Source: Prionace glauca (lineage: Eukaryota; Chordata; Chondrichthyes; Carcharhiniformes; Carcharhinidae). From it: a DNA stretch of 64,000 bases. A program made the position numbers and the translations under genes. Every line of letters begins with the position of its first letter. Position 1 is the stretch's first letter. Where the stretch lies: NCBI GenBank assembly GCA_037974335.1, contig CM075760.1:8119432-8183431 (forward strand), read 5' to 3'. The notes under the pieces are model-generated. The model was given only the letters and a program-made list of their open reading frames with translations. It ran no database searches and had not been told where the DNA came from. Positions 9,919 through 21,261 of this stretch are shown here, piece after piece.

Positions 9919-12683
9919 ATGCATGGGCCAGCGAAAGGTCTCTTCTATGCCATTTACTATCCTATTCTTGCTGCTATTGGTGTCCCTGGTAAGAGACAAA
10001 TCTCAAAAAAAAGTTATTTACATTGTTTCGTTTCTAAAAAAAAAACAATAATTTGGGTATCTTCTCTTTCAGGAACGGGCTAATTATTCTATTTAGCACT
10101 AATGAGTTTAAGGGACTCCAACGGGGTACTGACCTTTGTATATAGGTGCCTTATTTGATATTATACCGTATAATGGTAAATTCTATGCTTTACTTGATTG
10201 AGTCATAGAACATTCCAAGATATTATTCAACTTAATATGCTGCACAAAGGTAGAAATGCATTTAACTGGGTAGCCTAATTTGAACTATAATTGATAACTT
10301 TGCATCTGTTATATTGTTTAACTCTGAGTTTCATTAAAGGTAGCAAAATTCGCTGGTGTTCTGAATGCAATTTTGGAACAATACCGCGTAACAGAGAAGT
10401 ACCATGTATTTTCATGCCGTGATTTATTGGTGAATTAACTATTACATTGCATTCTTTGAATTAGATGAAATCCGATATTAAAGAAAAATCATATCATGAT
10501 CACAAGAATTTGCAGTGCGGCAGCTGCAATGACTGAATAGTTACAATACCATGATTGGTATTGTATACAATTGGTATACAATACTGGGCAGCCCCCAGTA
10601 TTAATGTAGTCATAGGATTTAATTAAGGAAAGGTTTCAATCGGATGAATGGACACTCAAGAGTTTAAATCTGTGATGCACGTTTTACTTGTGCTGATAAA
10701 TTTCTACATTTGATTTCTCGTTTGGATATTTTTATGGGTGTCTGTGGCAAGGTCAACATTTAGAACCGAAGAATCAGAAGGAGGCCATTCGGCCCATCGA
10801 GTCTCCACCGACCATAATCCCACCCAGCCCTATCCCCTTAATCCCTCGTAATTACATTGCTAGTACCCCTGACACAAAGGGACAATTTAGCATGGCCAAT
10901 TAACCTAACACTCACATCTTTGGACTGTGGGAGGAAATAGGACTGCCCAGGGGAAACCCATGCAGAAACGGGGAGAACATACAAACTCCACACAGTGTCT
11001 CGCAATTTAACCCGGGTTCCTGTCACTGTGAGGAAGAAGTGATAACCACTGTGCCACCATGCCTCCCATTATTACTCATCTCTGATCGCCAGTGGAAAAG
11101 GTAAAGCTGCTCTTGTTTCTCCAGCCACTGCAGTACTTATGGGGGGAGCTTTCACAAAGACATTTAAAACCGAAGGACATAAGTAGATATTTCATACAAA
11201 ATTTGATCAAAGAGTTAGGTTACAATGGAAGTCCTAAAGAGAGGTGGCGAGAAACAACTGTTGAGAGCGGAAGTTCCAGATATTAGGACCTCGGCAGCTA
11301 AAGATGCAACTATGGTGGGATAAATATCAGGGACACCCAAGGGGACAGAGTTGGAGGTAAGCTGCAGGAAGCTACAAGGACCTGGGATGAAGATACTATG
11401 AAGGCATTGACAGATGAGGATGAGATTATTAAAAACGAGACACTGCTGTACTGGGAATCAGTAAAGATCAGCGAGCATAGACTTGGTTAATGTACTGGGC
11501 CTGTTATGAACAACGGCATCAGTAGTAATTATTCCGAATGAGCTGAAGTTGGGTAACTAACCATGAGCTGACCAGGATACAGAGTTTGTGGCGAGCTCAG
11601 ATTGCAATGTTTTCTACAATGACACATGTTTAGTTCAGCTTTGGATATTGAACGAACACCAACTGCGGCAGTCTGAGGCAAAGGGTGAGATCAGGACGGA
11701 TTTGGTAATTGATTGGATGAGTCAGTAACTGGTGTTTAGATTCCGCTCTGTAACGTTTCACTATTTTTTTACCTCTCACAGCCAACTTGTTGGCGATTGT
11801 AATCTTATGCCGAGGACGGTGTGGACTCTCCCGGTGCATCACCAACTACCTGGTGGCGATTGCGGTGAGTGATTTCCTGGTCATCATTTCTGCCGTCATC
11901 CTCAATCGGATCGGTCGCATCTACTTTTCTAACAGTGTCCTATCCACCACCCCCGCCTGTAGAGCCAGCGCCTTGCTGGCCTTTGCCACTCGGGATGGTT
12001 CAGTTTGGTTGACTGTGGCTTTCACCATCGACCGTTTCGTCGCCATCTGCTGTCAGAGCCTGAAGACCAGATACTGCACCGAGAAAACAGCATTGTGGGT
12101 TATAGGAATAGTCTGTGCCCTCAGCTGTATGGAAAACTTCCCTTACTACTTTGTCTACCAGCCTTTATACATCCTGGATGGGGTGCCCTGGTTCTGCGAT
12201 GTGAAGGTTGCCTTCTACACATCGCCAGCCTGGCTGGCCTATGACTGGCTGGACAAAATCTTAACCCCGCTTCTTCCATTCCTCCTGATCCTGCTACTCA
12301 ACGCCCTGACTGTGAGACACATCTTAGTGGCCAGTAGAGCCCGCAGGAGACTCCGAGGCACCGAGAACCAGGGAGATCCGGAGATGGAAAACCGCAGGAG
12401 GTCCATTGTCCTGCTCTTCGCCATCTCGATCAGTTTTCTTCTCCTATGGGCTACCTACGTCGGACATTTCCTCTACGCTCGGCTCGCAGGTGCGGGTTAC
12501 CTCACCAGCCTGAGTTTCAATAACGCAGACTATATCTTTCAAGAGGCAGCCAACATGCTCCAGACACTCAGTTCCTGCAACAATGTCTTCATCTATGCGG
12601 TGGCCCAGCACAAGTTCAGAAAGGAGCTGAAGAAGTTGCTGATCTGTCCATACACCATGCTGACTGGCAGCTTTAAACAGTAG
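9919..12683 (+). CDS. GPR139-like class A G-protein-coupled receptor, two exons
   Basis: Seven-helix receptor of the plasma membrane, predicted 323 residues. Exon 1 (9919-9988) encodes MHGPAKGLFYAIYYPILAAI plus GVP and ends at a GTAAGA donor. Exon 2 (11782-12683) follows a CTCTCACAG acceptor and continues in phase (G|CC) with ANLLAIVILCRG. This short first exon is characteristic of the GPR139/GPR142-like receptors that are expanded in cartilaginous fish. Visible hallmarks: helix 2 Asp in VSDFLV, helix 3 Cys near residue 83 paired with ECL2 Cys near 162, DRF at about 107-109 in place of DRY, and NNVFIY near 290-295 where other class A receptors have NPxxY, as usual for this family. No frameshift or stop was seen. 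A SINE lies in the 1.8-kb intron. Ligand cannot be inferred. The start was chosen from the conserved family N-terminus. Confidence 0.93.
10758..11072 (-). mobile_element. tRNA-headed SINE in GPCR intron
   Basis: Minus-orientation copy: TGGTTATCACTT head and the box-B-like GGGTTAAATTGCGAG stretch are near 10990-11065; the CCAAAGATGTGAGTG and GAATGGCCTCCTTC-type blocks lead toward 10760. It lies wholly inside the GPCR intron, antisense to the gene. Confidence 0.75.
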
Positions 12684-12739
12684 AAAAAATAAGAAATATT
12701 TCCTAGGACGGTCAAAGTGGCCCAGTGTGTAGCTGTTGC

Positions 12740-12870
12740 TGTCTCTATGTTCTACTTTACCTCTTTGTCTGTCTCTTCGTCTCACTTTATCTGTTTGTCT
12801 GTCTCTCTTTATCTCTCTCTCACTCTCACTCCCACTCACACATACACGCACATACACGACCTTGGAAATC
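12740..12870. repeat. Pyrimidine-rich low-complexity tract
   Basis: CT-rich run with TCTCTCTCACTCTCACTCC and then CACACATACACGCAC words, just past the GPCR stop codon. Confidence 0.8.
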
Positions 12871-13560
12871 CCACGTTCAACATCCCATCCTCCGTGTATT
12901 TAGGCACAAAATTTAGCGTTCCGTGTTGTCAGTGCAGAAGGAGTCCTGAACTCAGGCGTGGTCCGTAGACTGGATGAAATACTAAACAACGTTCTGTATT
13001 TGCCCCCTCAAATGCAATGTCATAATATTAAAACCAGATTTTGTTCACCCTCATTTAACACCACAAAAATCAGTGTATGTTTATTTCTCTCATTACTTTA
13101 TTTTGTGTGGGGGCGGGCACGAGATTCTTGCTCAGTGGACTTTGCTGCTGTGTTTCCCACGTTACATCAGCAAAAAACAAAGAAGAATGGAAGTTACAAT
13201 ACAGGAGCAGGCACTTCGGGCTTCCAAACCTGCAGCAAAAGAGAAACTCAGAATTTATTAGTCCAGACTTGTGACACTAATAAACATAAGCTTAAAACTA
13301 ATGCAGTAACTTCCTTCCATATTCTGGGAATTGGGTGGTTTTCCAGGAAATAATAAATTACCTCAGATCGCCGCCAGATGGGGCTGCCTCACTGCATGTG
13401 CGTGTTTACTGCAGGGGCAGGAGAAGGATCACAATGTAATAGTGACACTGGTTTCACTCTGAGGGTGTTTAGGGGGTTCTCGGAAATCTCCCTGCTGGCA
13501 TCACGCTCTAAATTAAATTATTTTCTTTCCCTTTCTGGAATTCTGATTGGATTTAGGCCA
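12871..13560. other. No gene recognised
   Basis: GPCR downstream region. Short open frames only; none resembles a known protein. The GPCR polyadenylation site was not identified with confidence. Confidence 0.35.
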
Positions 13561-13569
13561 TTGATTTTC

Positions 13570-13900
13570 AAGTTAGATCCTTTTCTTTCTCTCACTGTCT
13601 ATCTCTGTTTCTCTTGTCATCTGTTCGTTTGTCTCTCTTTGTGTCTCCCTCTGTATTATCCCTACATATCTGCAACTGTTCCCTTCACCATATCATCATC
13701 TATCTCCTTCCCGTCTCTCCCTCACTTATCTCTATGTCTGCCCCCGCTATTTATCACCCTGTCACTGCCTCATTTCTGTCATTCCCTTTTCTCTTGCTTA
13801 TCTCTCTGCCTCTCCATCTGTTCCTCTCTACTCATCTCTCTCCTTCGATTATTGTATCGGCCTTTGATTCACTCACTGCCTTTCTATTCGTTTATATTCA
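13570..13900. repeat. CT-rich degenerate microsatellite
   Basis: About 330 bp of pyrimidine-rich sequence with recurrent TCTCTCT, CATCTC and TGTCTCTC words. It produces long Ser/Leu/Cys-rich open frames (for example 13378-13908) that I do not regard as genes. Confidence 0.75.
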
Positions 13901-14194
13901 TTTGTTAGCTTGGATGTTTCGGGTTGCTGCATTTGTTTCTCTCAGGGGATCTGCACCTAAATCCGCTGTTGTACAATCCGTATATTATTTTATTTAAAGT
14001 CACAACCCGACGGAATCTACCGTTTAGAATGAAGCGTTCAGTCTTAACAGGTCACGCACTTGACAATGAGATTAATATTCTTGAGAAGCCGTCACAAAGC
14101 TACATTAAAATAAATAAAATTCAACATGAGTGATTGAAACCGATCAAATAAAACTTCCACCATCTGAGGCCTCTGGGTCTGTAGTCGATGCTGT

Positions 14195-14480
14195 TTAGAG
14201 GGATGTGGGGGGGTCTCTTTGAAATTTACAAAATACCGAAAGATCTGGATGGAGTGGGCGTGGGGAAAATGTTTCCATTTGTAGGGGAGGCAGGGACCCG
14301 AGCGCACCGCCTCAGAGTAAAGGGACGTCCATTAGAATCGAGATATAGAGGAATTTCTTCAGGTGGTGAATCTATGGAATTCCTTTCCACAGAAAACTGT
14401 GGAGGACAGATCATTGGGTATATTTAAGACAGAGGTAGTTAGGCTACTGCTTGGGGAAGGAACCAAAGATTATGGGATCG
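14195..14480 (+). mobile_element. Old CR1 3' fragment
   Basis: Plus-strand sequence is a decayed version of the CR1 C-terminal region: GACCCGAGCGCACCGCCTCA followed by a FRGISS-type block and GAATTCCTTTCCACAGAAA, then a drift to the 3' end. Confidence 0.65.
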
Positions 14481-14524
14481 AGCTACGAAATTGGGATAGA
14501 GAAACCCCACAGGAGCGACATTGA

Positions 14525-14640
14525 GGCACTCTCATTGCAGCCTCACGGCGCCAGGGACCCGGGTTCGATTTCAGCCTCGGGTCGATTTCAGCCTCGGTCT
14601 GTGTGGATCCTTGGCCTTCTGGTTGTCAGTTCCCTTCCCT
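14525..14640 (+). mobile_element. SINE head fragment
   Basis: CAGCCTCACGGCGCCAGGGA followed by CCCGGGTTCGATTTCAGCCT is the tRNA-derived box B of the local SINE family, with a short internal repetition of GGGT(C)TCGATTTCAGCCTCGG-type sequence. Confidence 0.6.
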
Positions 14641-14875
14641 CCCATTGAATTCCTCCCTGCGATCAGACACATGGATTCATTTTACCTGCACATTCAGAGG
14701 AGAAAGGGAATGACCAACACACTACAGCAATGTTACAGGATCAACATAACCAAACAGACTGGTATTGAATTGTACACGGTGCTGTCATGCTGCAGTTCTG
14801 GAACAAAGTTTTGCAGAAATGGAATAGTGGTCATTGACATCCTTGTTTAGAATATCTGCACCAGCTGCTGTCTCA

Positions 14876-14948
14876 GTCTCTGTGGCGCAATGGGTCAGCG
14901 CGTTCCGCTGTTAACCGAAAGGTTGGTGGTTCGAGCCCACCCAGGACG
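14876..14948 (+). tRNA. tRNA-Asn(GTT), probably a pseudogene
   Basis: Closely matches eukaryotic tRNA-Asn: GTCTCTGTGGCGCAATGGGT, anticodon loop CTGTTAA, and the T-arm GGTGGTTCGAGCCCACC. Two defects are visible: TTCCG instead of TTCGG in the anticodon stem, giving a mismatch, and one base missing from the 3' acceptor strand (CCCAGGACG rather than CCCAGGGACG). Boxes A and B are intact. Most likely a decayed tRNA gene. Confidence 0.75.
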
Positions 14949-15194
14949 GAGCTTGCACTATTTTCTCACCATCACCATTCATAAGTGAACCGTTGCGTGT
15001 TGGCAATGGGTTCCGTGGGCATCAATAAAAAAAAGCTCTCAAGTGTTACCGGCTACACTGTTATCTGTTTTCACCAACATTATTTAATGACTATTGACTA
15101 CCGACATCTTACATATAACATTGTACACATGCTTCCATTATACCATTAAACTTAACAATTAGAATCCAGACATGAATTTGTGACCGAGCATTTG

Positions 15195-15475
15195 TTTCAA
15201 TTCCATATCCCTGCTTCCATTCATTATTATTCATTATTCCATTCATTATTCGATAGATCATAAATCTGTCAAACCCAAACTGAAATGTGTTCAATGATGG
15301 AGCATCTACAGCCCTCTGGCATAGAGAATTTGAAAGATTCACTACCCTTTGAGTGAAGCAATTTCTCCTCATCGCTGTCCTGAATTATCAACGCCTTATC
15401 CTGAGATTGTGCTCCGTGTTTTATTTTGCCGGATCAGGGAAAATAATGTCTCAGCCTACACCCTATCAAACTCAT
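15195..15475 (-). mobile_element. Old CR1 3' fragment
   Basis: The minus strand gives MRRNCFTQRVVNLSNSLCQR and SLNTFQFGFDRFMI, the CR1 C-terminal block. A TTATTATTCATTATTCCATT stretch precedes it. Confidence 0.75.
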
Positions 15476-15594
15476 AGAATCATAGAATCCCTGCAGTTTT
15501 CCAATGCTAACAATTCCTTTTCATTAAAACTGTTGAGAATTTCCAGCATTTTCTGTTTTTGATTCAGTTTCCAGCATCCTCAGATTTTGCTTTG

Positions 15595-15840
15595 ATTCTG
15601 GCTAAAAAGCGGAGATCCAAACTGCACACACTATTCCAAATGTGGTCTCAACAAAACCCTGAATAACTGTAACAAGACTTCAAACACTTCAAAACTTAAC
15701 TCCGTGCTCAAGACTGGAAGGAGAGTGGGACAGTGGATAATTCGCACTGTGTACATTCCTGTAATCAGTAACTCGATCAGGAAGATGAGATATCTGTGTC
15801 TCTTTGTACTGTCATCTTTAAACTCCATCTCCTCTCAATG
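15595..15840 (-). mobile_element. Old CR1 fragment
   Basis: Reverse-strand remnants of the LFRVLLRPHLE motif and the adjoining upstream block. Probably the continuation of the 15195-15475 copy, interrupted by about 120 bp of unrelated sequence. Confidence 0.55.
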
Positions 15841-16340
15841 CCGTGCGTCATAGATTCGCTTTCCCTGCTTTCCAGGTAAAGCTCGGGTTCACCAACTGTC
15901 TGTGTCAACATCAAGCGGCTAATTGACCCTGGGAGCTGGACAGTCAGAGGGAGCTGGATGAAAGGCAGAGACTCAAACAGGAAGAGAGGCGATTTGATAG
16001 CATTTGGTAAATGATTGTGCCAGTTGCTCTCCGTGATGAATGCCTGCCGTGTGTTACCTTGTAAGTTTCATCGAAGCCACAGTAATGAGGTTGGTGGGAT
16101 TTAACAATTGAACGTGTCACATGAGCAGCTTGCGGGACTATTTCACCTCACTGTCGATTTCATGTTCTAGCGAACAGGAAACGCTGTTTATATTGGCTGA
16201 TACAGTCCCTTGTGTTCCATCTAAACATGACAGATGAAAGGAAAAGCTTGTTTTTGGTGAATCAAAAGTCTGAAGTAAAAAAATGGAAGGCAGATGGTTC
16301 ATGGATAAATTAGTTCTTTTTTAAAGCGCTTGCATCAACT

Positions 16341-16412
16341 TCCCCGATGGTCTCGTGATTAGGATTCAGCACTTTCATTGCTATGACCCCGGTTCGATTC
16401 CTGATTAGGTAA
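16341..16412 (+). tRNA. tRNA-Glu(TTC) pseudogene
   Basis: TCCCCGATGGTCTCGTGATT and AGGATTCAGCACTTTCATTG align with tRNA-Glu, with TTC in the anticodon loop (CTTTCAT) and a GGTTCGATTCC T-loop. Several stem positions no longer pair, so it is degenerate. Confidence 0.7.
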
Positions 16413-16690
16413 TGTAGACTCATTTCTGTGTAACGACACTGCGTTACTTCCTGGTCACCACAGATCTCGTGCGAATCAGTATCACTGGGATTTTCTCTTT
16501 GGCGTCTGAATTGGAGATATCACCTGTAAAGAACAGAAGAGAACAGAGCGATAGGGTCCAAAGCACTGACGATAAAAATGGTGATGCAGGTTAGGATATG
16601 GTTTTTTAATGGGGTAAATTTTATTGTTTCTACTGACACAAATATTTCGCAGATCTGGGTCCAAATCTCGGGCTCAATGACAAGAAAATA

Positions 16691-17302
16691 GGGAGGTCTT
16701 GCTGCAGCTGTATAGGGCATTGGTGAGGCCGCAGCTGGAGTACTGTGTGCAGTTTTGGGCGCCGCACCTGCGCAAGGATGTTTTGGCCCTGGAGGGAGTG
16801 CAGAGGAGGTTTACTCGGCTGATACCGGAGTTGAGGGGATTGAGCTATGAGGAGAGGCTGAATAAACTAGGCTTGTACTCGTTAGAGTTTAGAAGAATGA
16901 GGGGAGATCTCATTGAGACGTATAAGATGATGAATGGGATGGATAGGATAGAGGTGGAGAGACTGTTCCCGCTCAAAAAAGACAGTAGGACTAGGGGGCA
17001 CAGCCTCAAGATAAAGGGGAGGCGGTTTAGAACAGAGTTGAGGAGGAACTTCTTCACTCAAAGGGTGGTGAATCTCTGGAATTCTCTGCCCGTTGAAGTG
17101 GTGGAGGCTGCCTCGCTAAATATTTTTAAGAAGCGGGTTGATGGGTTTTTGATAAGAGAAGGGATTAAGGGTTATGGGGAGAGGGCGGGAAGGTGGAGCT
17201 GAGTCACGACAGATCAGCCATGATCTTATTGAATGGCGGGGCAGGCTCGAAGGGCCAGATGGCCTACTCCTGCTCCTATTTCTTATGTTCTTATGTTCTT
17301 AA
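16691..17302 (+). mobile_element. CR1 LINE, 5'-truncated (subfamily 1)
   Basis: Starts at GGGAGGTCTTGCTGCAGCTG and runs to the TTCTTATGTTCTTATGTTC tail. Encodes an uninterrupted 167-codon C-terminal piece ([20 protein letters not shown] to the terminus). Very similar by eye to the copies at 0.56, 58.5 and 62.2 kb, hence a young insertion. Confidence 0.92.
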
Positions 17303-17446
17303 ATACTTTAATTGAATTAAACAGTAAACTCTCCGACCTCCAGCGAAGTGGAAGCAGTTTTTCACTCAGAAACTGATGACTGTATTTAACCTGTTTTCAT
17401 GTCATCTGTTCCACTGCTGAGGCCATAACAATTCTTCCGCTTGAAA

Positions 17447-18607
17447 TCATTACCTCACAAGAGGTTATTGCAGAAGGTCAGGGGACTTGGAGTTGGGGGG
17501 AGGGTGTTAGCGTGGATAGAGGATTGGTTGTCAAATAGGAGGCAGAGAGTGGGGGTCAATGGGTGCTATTCAGATTGGCGGATGGTGACTAGTGGAGTGC
17601 CCCAGGGGTCGGTGCTAGGACCTCAGCTATTTACCATTTATATAGATGATCTGGAGGAGGAAACCAAGTGTATGGTGTCAAAATTTGTTGGTGACACCAA
17701 GATTGGTGGAACGGCAAATTGTGCGGAGGGTGTGGAGAGTCTATAGAAGGATCTAGACAGGCTGGGCGAATGGGCCAGGAAATGGCAAATGGAATTTAAT
17801 GTTGGCAAGTGCGAGGTGGTCCACTTTGGAAGGAAGAATGGTAGGAAGGACTATTACTTACGTGGCGAAAAACTGCAGCAGGCGGCGGTGCAGAGGGACC
17901 TCGGGGTCCTTGTGCATGAGTTGCAAAAACCCAGCTTGCAGGTGCAGCAGGTGGTCAGGAAGGCGAATGGGATGCTGGCCTTCATAGCAAGGGGGATTGA
18001 ATATAAAAGTAGCTGCAGCTGTATAGGGCATTGGTGAGGCCGCAGCTGGAGTACTGTGTGCAGTTTTGGGCGCCGTACTTACGCAAGGATATTTTGGCCT
18101 TGGAGGGAGTGCAGAGGAGGTTTACTAGGCTGATGCCGGAGTTGAGGGGGTTGAGCTATGAGGAGAGGCTGAATAAACTAGGCTTGTACTCGTTAGAGTT
18201 TAGAAGAATGAGGGGAGATCTCATTGAGACGTATAAGATGATGAATGGGATGGATAGGATAGAGGTGGAAAGGCTCTTCCCGCTCAGAAAGGACAGCAGG
18301 ACTAGGGGGCACAGCCTCAAGATTAAGGGGAGGCGGTTTAGAACAGAGTTGAGGAGGAACTTCTTCACTCAAAGGGTGGTGAATCTCTGGAATTCTCTGC
18401 CCGTTGAAGTGGTAGAGGCTGCCTCGCTAAATATTTTTAAGAAGCGGGTTGATGGGTTTTTGATAAGAGAGGGGATTAAGGGTTATGGGGAGAGGGCGGG
18501 AAGGTGGAGCTGAGTCACGACAGATCAGCCATGATCTTATTGAATGGCGGGGCAGGCTCGAAGGGCCAGATGGCCTACTCCTGCTCCTATTTCTTATGTT
18601 CTTATTA
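17447..18607 (+). mobile_element. CR1 LINE, 5'-truncated, internally deleted (subfamily 1)
   Basis: Starts at CCTCACAAGAGGTTATTGCA (within the reverse transcriptase) and ends in the TTCTTATG tail. Frame is broken by a stop at about 17743 (AGTCTATAGAAGG for AGTCTGCAGAAGG) and by a 10-base deletion near 18010. More diverged than its neighbour at 16.7 kb. Confidence 0.92.
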
Positions 18608-18609
18608 AT

Positions 18610-19015
18610 TCTATTAATCGTTTATCAGCTCCTAATGGTGACTGGAACAATCCTTTTGTACTCCTTATGTTAATAATTCTCAGTCTGTAAGTGAATTTAA
18701 ATGAGAGGTGTTTAGTTACGGTTAGTTATTAGGGTTTGCCTCAGCTGGCAGGTTTCAGTTTACACTATTGAATGATCCTTCGCTTGTATTTTCAATGTTA
18801 GTGCCGAGTGACCCCCAAATAAACAGCAGCCAATTCTTCCCTCGTACAGCGAATCTCAGAATCAGCAGGAATCTGCCTTCGATGTTAACGGTTTTGAATG
18901 GTGTTTATGTGGATTGTTCTCGGGGTTTGTGTTCACGGGAATACATTCACGTGTCAGTGTCAGACCCGCTGTTACAACCGGCACCCAGCAGGCAGCAGCT
19001 GTGACCCAGAAACCT
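18610..19015. other. V3 downstream flank, no gene
   Basis: No gene or repeat recognised between the CR1 tail and the V3 recombination signal. Confidence 0.4.
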
Positions 19016-19020
19016 GCGGC

Positions 19021-19059
19021 AGTTTTTGTACGAGGATTTCACTCATTTTCATCACTGTG
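19021..19059 (-). promoter_or_regulatory. V3 recombination signal, 23-bp spacer
   Basis: On the minus strand: consensus heptamer CACAGTG (19059-19053), 23-bp spacer, nonamer ACAAAAACT (19029-19021). Confidence 0.95.
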
Positions 19060-19531
19060 AGATTCTGTGCACAGTAATAGACCGCGGTGTCAGACAGCAG
19101 CAGCTCCGAGATGGTCAATCGGTACAACTTTTCTGACTTCTCGATTGTATCAGAAAACCGGGTCTGAGCGAAATCCGCCTTCAGTTCAGCACTGCCGCCC
19201 GTATGTCTCCGGACCGCAAACTCGGGCTGTCTGCCTGGGTATTGACGGTACCAGAATAAATAATCTGCATCGTCGGTATAGGTGCAGCTTAAAGTGACAC
19301 TTTCTCCCTCTGTCCGTGTGAGTGAGGATTCCTGATGAGGAACAGAATCTCCATTGCTCAGATCTGGAAAACACGGTAAAAGAAATAAAAAACATTCAGC
19401 TGAACTGAGGGTGAAAATTCACAGACGGTGTAACATAAAAATAGACATTAAAAAGTTACACTCCTTTTTAAAGAGTGAAACTTACCGACAATGAATGTCA
19501 CCCAGATCACAGTGAGGACCGAGCGCCGCAT
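19060..19531 (-). CDS. TCR alpha/delta-type V segment V3, apparently functional
   Basis: Two-exon V segment. Leader exon 19486-19531 (46 nt) encodes MRRSVLTVIWVTFIVG and ends at GTAAG. V exon 19060-19363 follows a TTTTCCAG acceptor in matching phase. Mature domain begins near NGDSVPHQESSLTRTEGE, with the first Cys in LSCTY, WYRQYPGRQPEFAV, an FAQTRFSDTI stretch, and ends DTAVYYCAQN at the RSS. No stop or frameshift. Contains no internal Met near its start, so it is easily missed by ATG-based ORF calls. It faces left, opposite to V1 and V8. A perfect TGACGTCA stands 154 bp upstream of the start codon. Closest in the window to V2 by framework. Confidence 0.93.
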
Positions 19532-19684
19532 TGCTGCTGTTCCTGGATTCCAGGGACTCTTGTGTCTCCCAAAGCTCAGAATATCGAACAAGATAAGGCT
19601 GAGACCATTGGCTGAGGCTGGTCTGATGTCACTTCCTACAGGACGTTTGGTAGGAAGAGCTGAAATCACTGGATCTGATTGGCC

Positions 19685-19692
19685 TGACGTCA
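19685..19692 (-). promoter_or_regulatory. CRE palindrome in V3 promoter
   Basis: TGACGTCA, about 154 bp 5' of the V3 ATG; a second relaxed copy TGATGTCA is at 19624-19631. V5 has TGATGTCA at the same distance (31745-31752). Known TCR V promoters often use CRE-type sites; function here is inferred. Confidence 0.5.
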
Positions 19693-19759
19693 TTGACTTC
19701 AACACAATTGTTGATTCAAGAGAACTGAGACATTGACCAGACACTCTGCTGTTCAGAGC

Positions 19760-21000
19760 GAGGCGAGTAAACACAGCTAGGTTGATCCTAATTGAGCTAA
19801 AAGACATTTTTACGTTCAATTGACCTGGACGAAATCGCTTTGATGAAGGAAATGCAAGTGTTGAATGTGGATGAAGATGTTCCGAGTATTTGAGTCACTG
19901 TCATTAATCAGACTGAGTTTGAGATGGGATCAATTGGGAAGATGATCTAAGATTTTTCCTGTGATAGCGACAGATCAAACAGAGCGGGGAAATACTGCGA
20001 CAGTGATAGGTGAAACTTCCAAATTTAGTGTATGTCAAAAAGGTTGGTTTATTAAATACACGTTAAAGGGTTGCATCCAATCGCTCAGTTGAAGTGTGCC
20101 TAACATCTAACTCCTCTTTCGGAGTGATGGGATCTATCTTGTGGATACATTCTCCAGACTCTCTCCTTTTCTGAGGGCTGAAAAATGTCTCCAAACGTAC
20201 AAGACAAGATCTCTGCTGATTTTCACAAAAGGTACAAAACAGTCCCTTGAAATATCACGGAGATGTTTTCTCTGATACGGCATTTCTGAGCTACACAGCC
20301 AGTAGAGAAGTAACAGATTCAGGACGAAAATCCAACACTGGAAGTTCCAAACAGCGCTCGCATTGCTAAACAAAATCAAAAGTTCCGCCTCGTAAATGTG
20401 AGTCACCAGCAGCCTCAAAACTAAAACAACGTCAAGAACATTTGCGGAATGGTATTAGTTAACTCCAGAGTACAGTTTTATGAGAGCAACTTTCATAAAT
20501 CTACTTCATTACTTCATTGTACTTTTTTCCTTTCAATGTGTTTACCGTGACTCTAACATTAAACAACCCTCTCTCCATATCCCCTCCCAGTTTTCTGGAG
20601 CCTTTGACCGCGGCCTGCTCACACAGTTTAATTAAACAAAATACATTGCCGAATTGTACACATTGAATAGATTTCGCAAAGTGGTGACTGTGATCTTTAA
20701 ACCAACCCCAAGTACATTTTGTGCCCACTGAGCTTCAGAACGTTTCCAAAAGGTTGACGCGGTTCCTGTCAGAACTATTAATCCAAATTTTTCTTGTTGT
20801 AATCTACAGACCAGGATTATATTCCCCGACCATCTCTTCCTCTCCCAGCCTCTAAAAGTGCCGCCATACCTTTATGAAGAGACTGACTGTAGCGGGGCTC
20901 AGACCCTTTTCTTTTAAGTCAGCCCGAGATTACCTCCTACTGGTCACAAAGAACCAGAGACACAGACGGAAGTGGGGCGAGAGCATCCCGAGGGCAGGGA
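19760..21000. other. No gene recognised
   Basis: About 1.2 kb between V3 and V2. Only short unremarkable frames; no repeat tail or RSS seen. Confidence 0.4.
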
Positions 21001-21222
21001 ACAAATTACTAAAGGCAGGGATTAGAACGGGGATCTTCAAATATGACTGAGCTGATTGGTTTGTCGGATTGAAATCGGCAGTTTGTTTGTGTAGTTGCTC
21101 CTGGGAACAGTTTCATTCGAAGTTGCTTTCGTTTCCTTTCTCTGTACATTGTGGCTACATCGACCGCGATTTTACACAAGCGACAACAGATAGCAGCTGC
21201 AATCTGCAGCAAAAAAAAGAAC

Positions 21223-21261
21223 AGTTTTTGTACAGGGCTGAGCTTGTTTTCTGTCACTGTG
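21223..21261 (-). promoter_or_regulatory. V2 recombination signal, 23-bp spacer
   Basis: Minus strand: heptamer CACAGTG (21261-21255), 23-bp spacer, nonamer ACAAAAACT (21231-21223). Confidence 0.95.

Larger units (their letters stand above)
16020..17400 (+). repeat. Inverted arm of tRNA-bearing low-copy repeat (partner 50340-51080)
   Basis: 16020-16690 and 17310-17400 are the reverse complement of 51080-50340: shared pieces include TTACCTTGTAAGTTTCA, the tRNA-Glu, GGGCTCAATGACAAGAAAA and CTCCAGCGAAGTGGAAGCAG-like sequence. CR1 copy 16691-17302 splits this arm and is absent from the partner. Confidence 0.75.

Noticed and set aside
12444-12857. 137-codon minus-strand frame
   Set aside because: Antisense shadow of the GPCR 3' end plus low-complexity downstream sequence.
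13378-13908. 176-codon open frame
   Set aside because: Falls on a CT-rich low-complexity tract; Ser/Leu/Cys-rich product with no domain.
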